Shown here: piece by piece, positions 63,567 through 64,000 of the stretch
How positions within the stretch are numbered: the stretch's first letter is position 1
How the letters are laid out: every line of letters begins with the position of its first letter
Position numbers and translations under genes: made by a program
NCBI RefSeq assembly: GCF_001429785.1
Contig: NZ_LMJF01000014.1
Span: forward strand, 265,323 to 329,322
Length of the DNA stretch: 64,000 bases
Source of the DNA: Lysobacter sp. Root916
Lineage (GTDB): Bacteria; Pseudomonadota; Gammaproteobacteria; Xanthomonadales; Xanthomonadaceae
Direction of reading: 5' to 3'
Notes under the pieces: generated by a model
What the model saw: the letters and a program-made list of their open reading frames with translations, nothing else
What the model was told of the DNA's origin: nothing
Databases searched by the model: none

Positions 63567-64000
<434 letters not shown>

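Overview
The window is high-G+C, tightly packed gammaproteobacterial chromosome of a Lysobacter/Xanthomonas-type organism (Xanthomonadaceae; Lysobacter is my best guess). The grounds are the gene order rpmH-dnaA-dnaN-recF-gyrB, the tonB-exbB-exbD1-exbD2 cluster beside pdxJ, and the dense families of short interspersed repeats between genes. It spans the likely chromosomal replication origin. I saw no rRNA, tRNA, CRISPR array, phage or insertion sequence.

Layout. 1-9.8 kb: end of a sensor kinase gene, a PKHD-type dioxygenase, a sulfotransferase-like protein, HrpB helicase, TatD nuclease, an ECF41-type sigma factor coupled to its carboxymuconolactone-decarboxylase partner, and small exported proteins. 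10-19.8 kb: a CadC-like membrane regulator, a three-gene ABC exporter operon, ferredoxin-NADP reductase, an exported S33 peptidase and a NatAB-type sodium exporter. 19.8-24.3 kb: a lipoprotein with a TonB C-terminal domain and MnmE, flanked by two repeat-rich intergenic blocks. 24.3-34.2 kb: the origin region, with yidC, rnpA and rpmH reading left and dnaA, dnaN, recF and gyrB reading right. An origin-like AT-rich tract with a perfect DnaA box lies between dnaA and dnaN. Four palindromes identical to the Pseudomonas-type parS centromere core lie between 29.8 and 31.3 kb, two of them inside recF.

34.2-47.5 kb: a CPBP protease, an M48 lipoprotein protease, a TPR protein, a TonB energy module with three ExbD paralogues, PdxJ, cardiolipin synthase, a SIMPL protein, a PA0069-type radical SAM enzyme and a PAS kinase/Rcp1-type regulator pair. 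47.5-54.6 kb: an accessory stretch of mostly small, poorly known leftward genes whose base composition looks less G+C-rich by eye. 54.6-64 kb: a decayed TonB-receptor leader, a VpsR-like sigma-54 activator, fructose-1,6-bisphosphatase, a small locus combining a Mor-like regulator, a CheD/CNF1-like protein and an exported RNase-toxin-like protein, then DNA polymerase IV, an MBL-fold lipoprotein and the start of an OmpR-type response regulator gene.

The most unusual observations are the parS cluster partly written into the recF reading frame (both copies encode Phe-His-Val-Glu), the Mor/deamidase-like/RNase-like locus at 58.0-59.6 kb, a multi-hairpin interspersed repeat with a microsatellite head, two palindromic operators ahead of the OmpR-type regulator, and the TonB-receptor remnant. 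All assignments come from reading the sequence; no database search was run.
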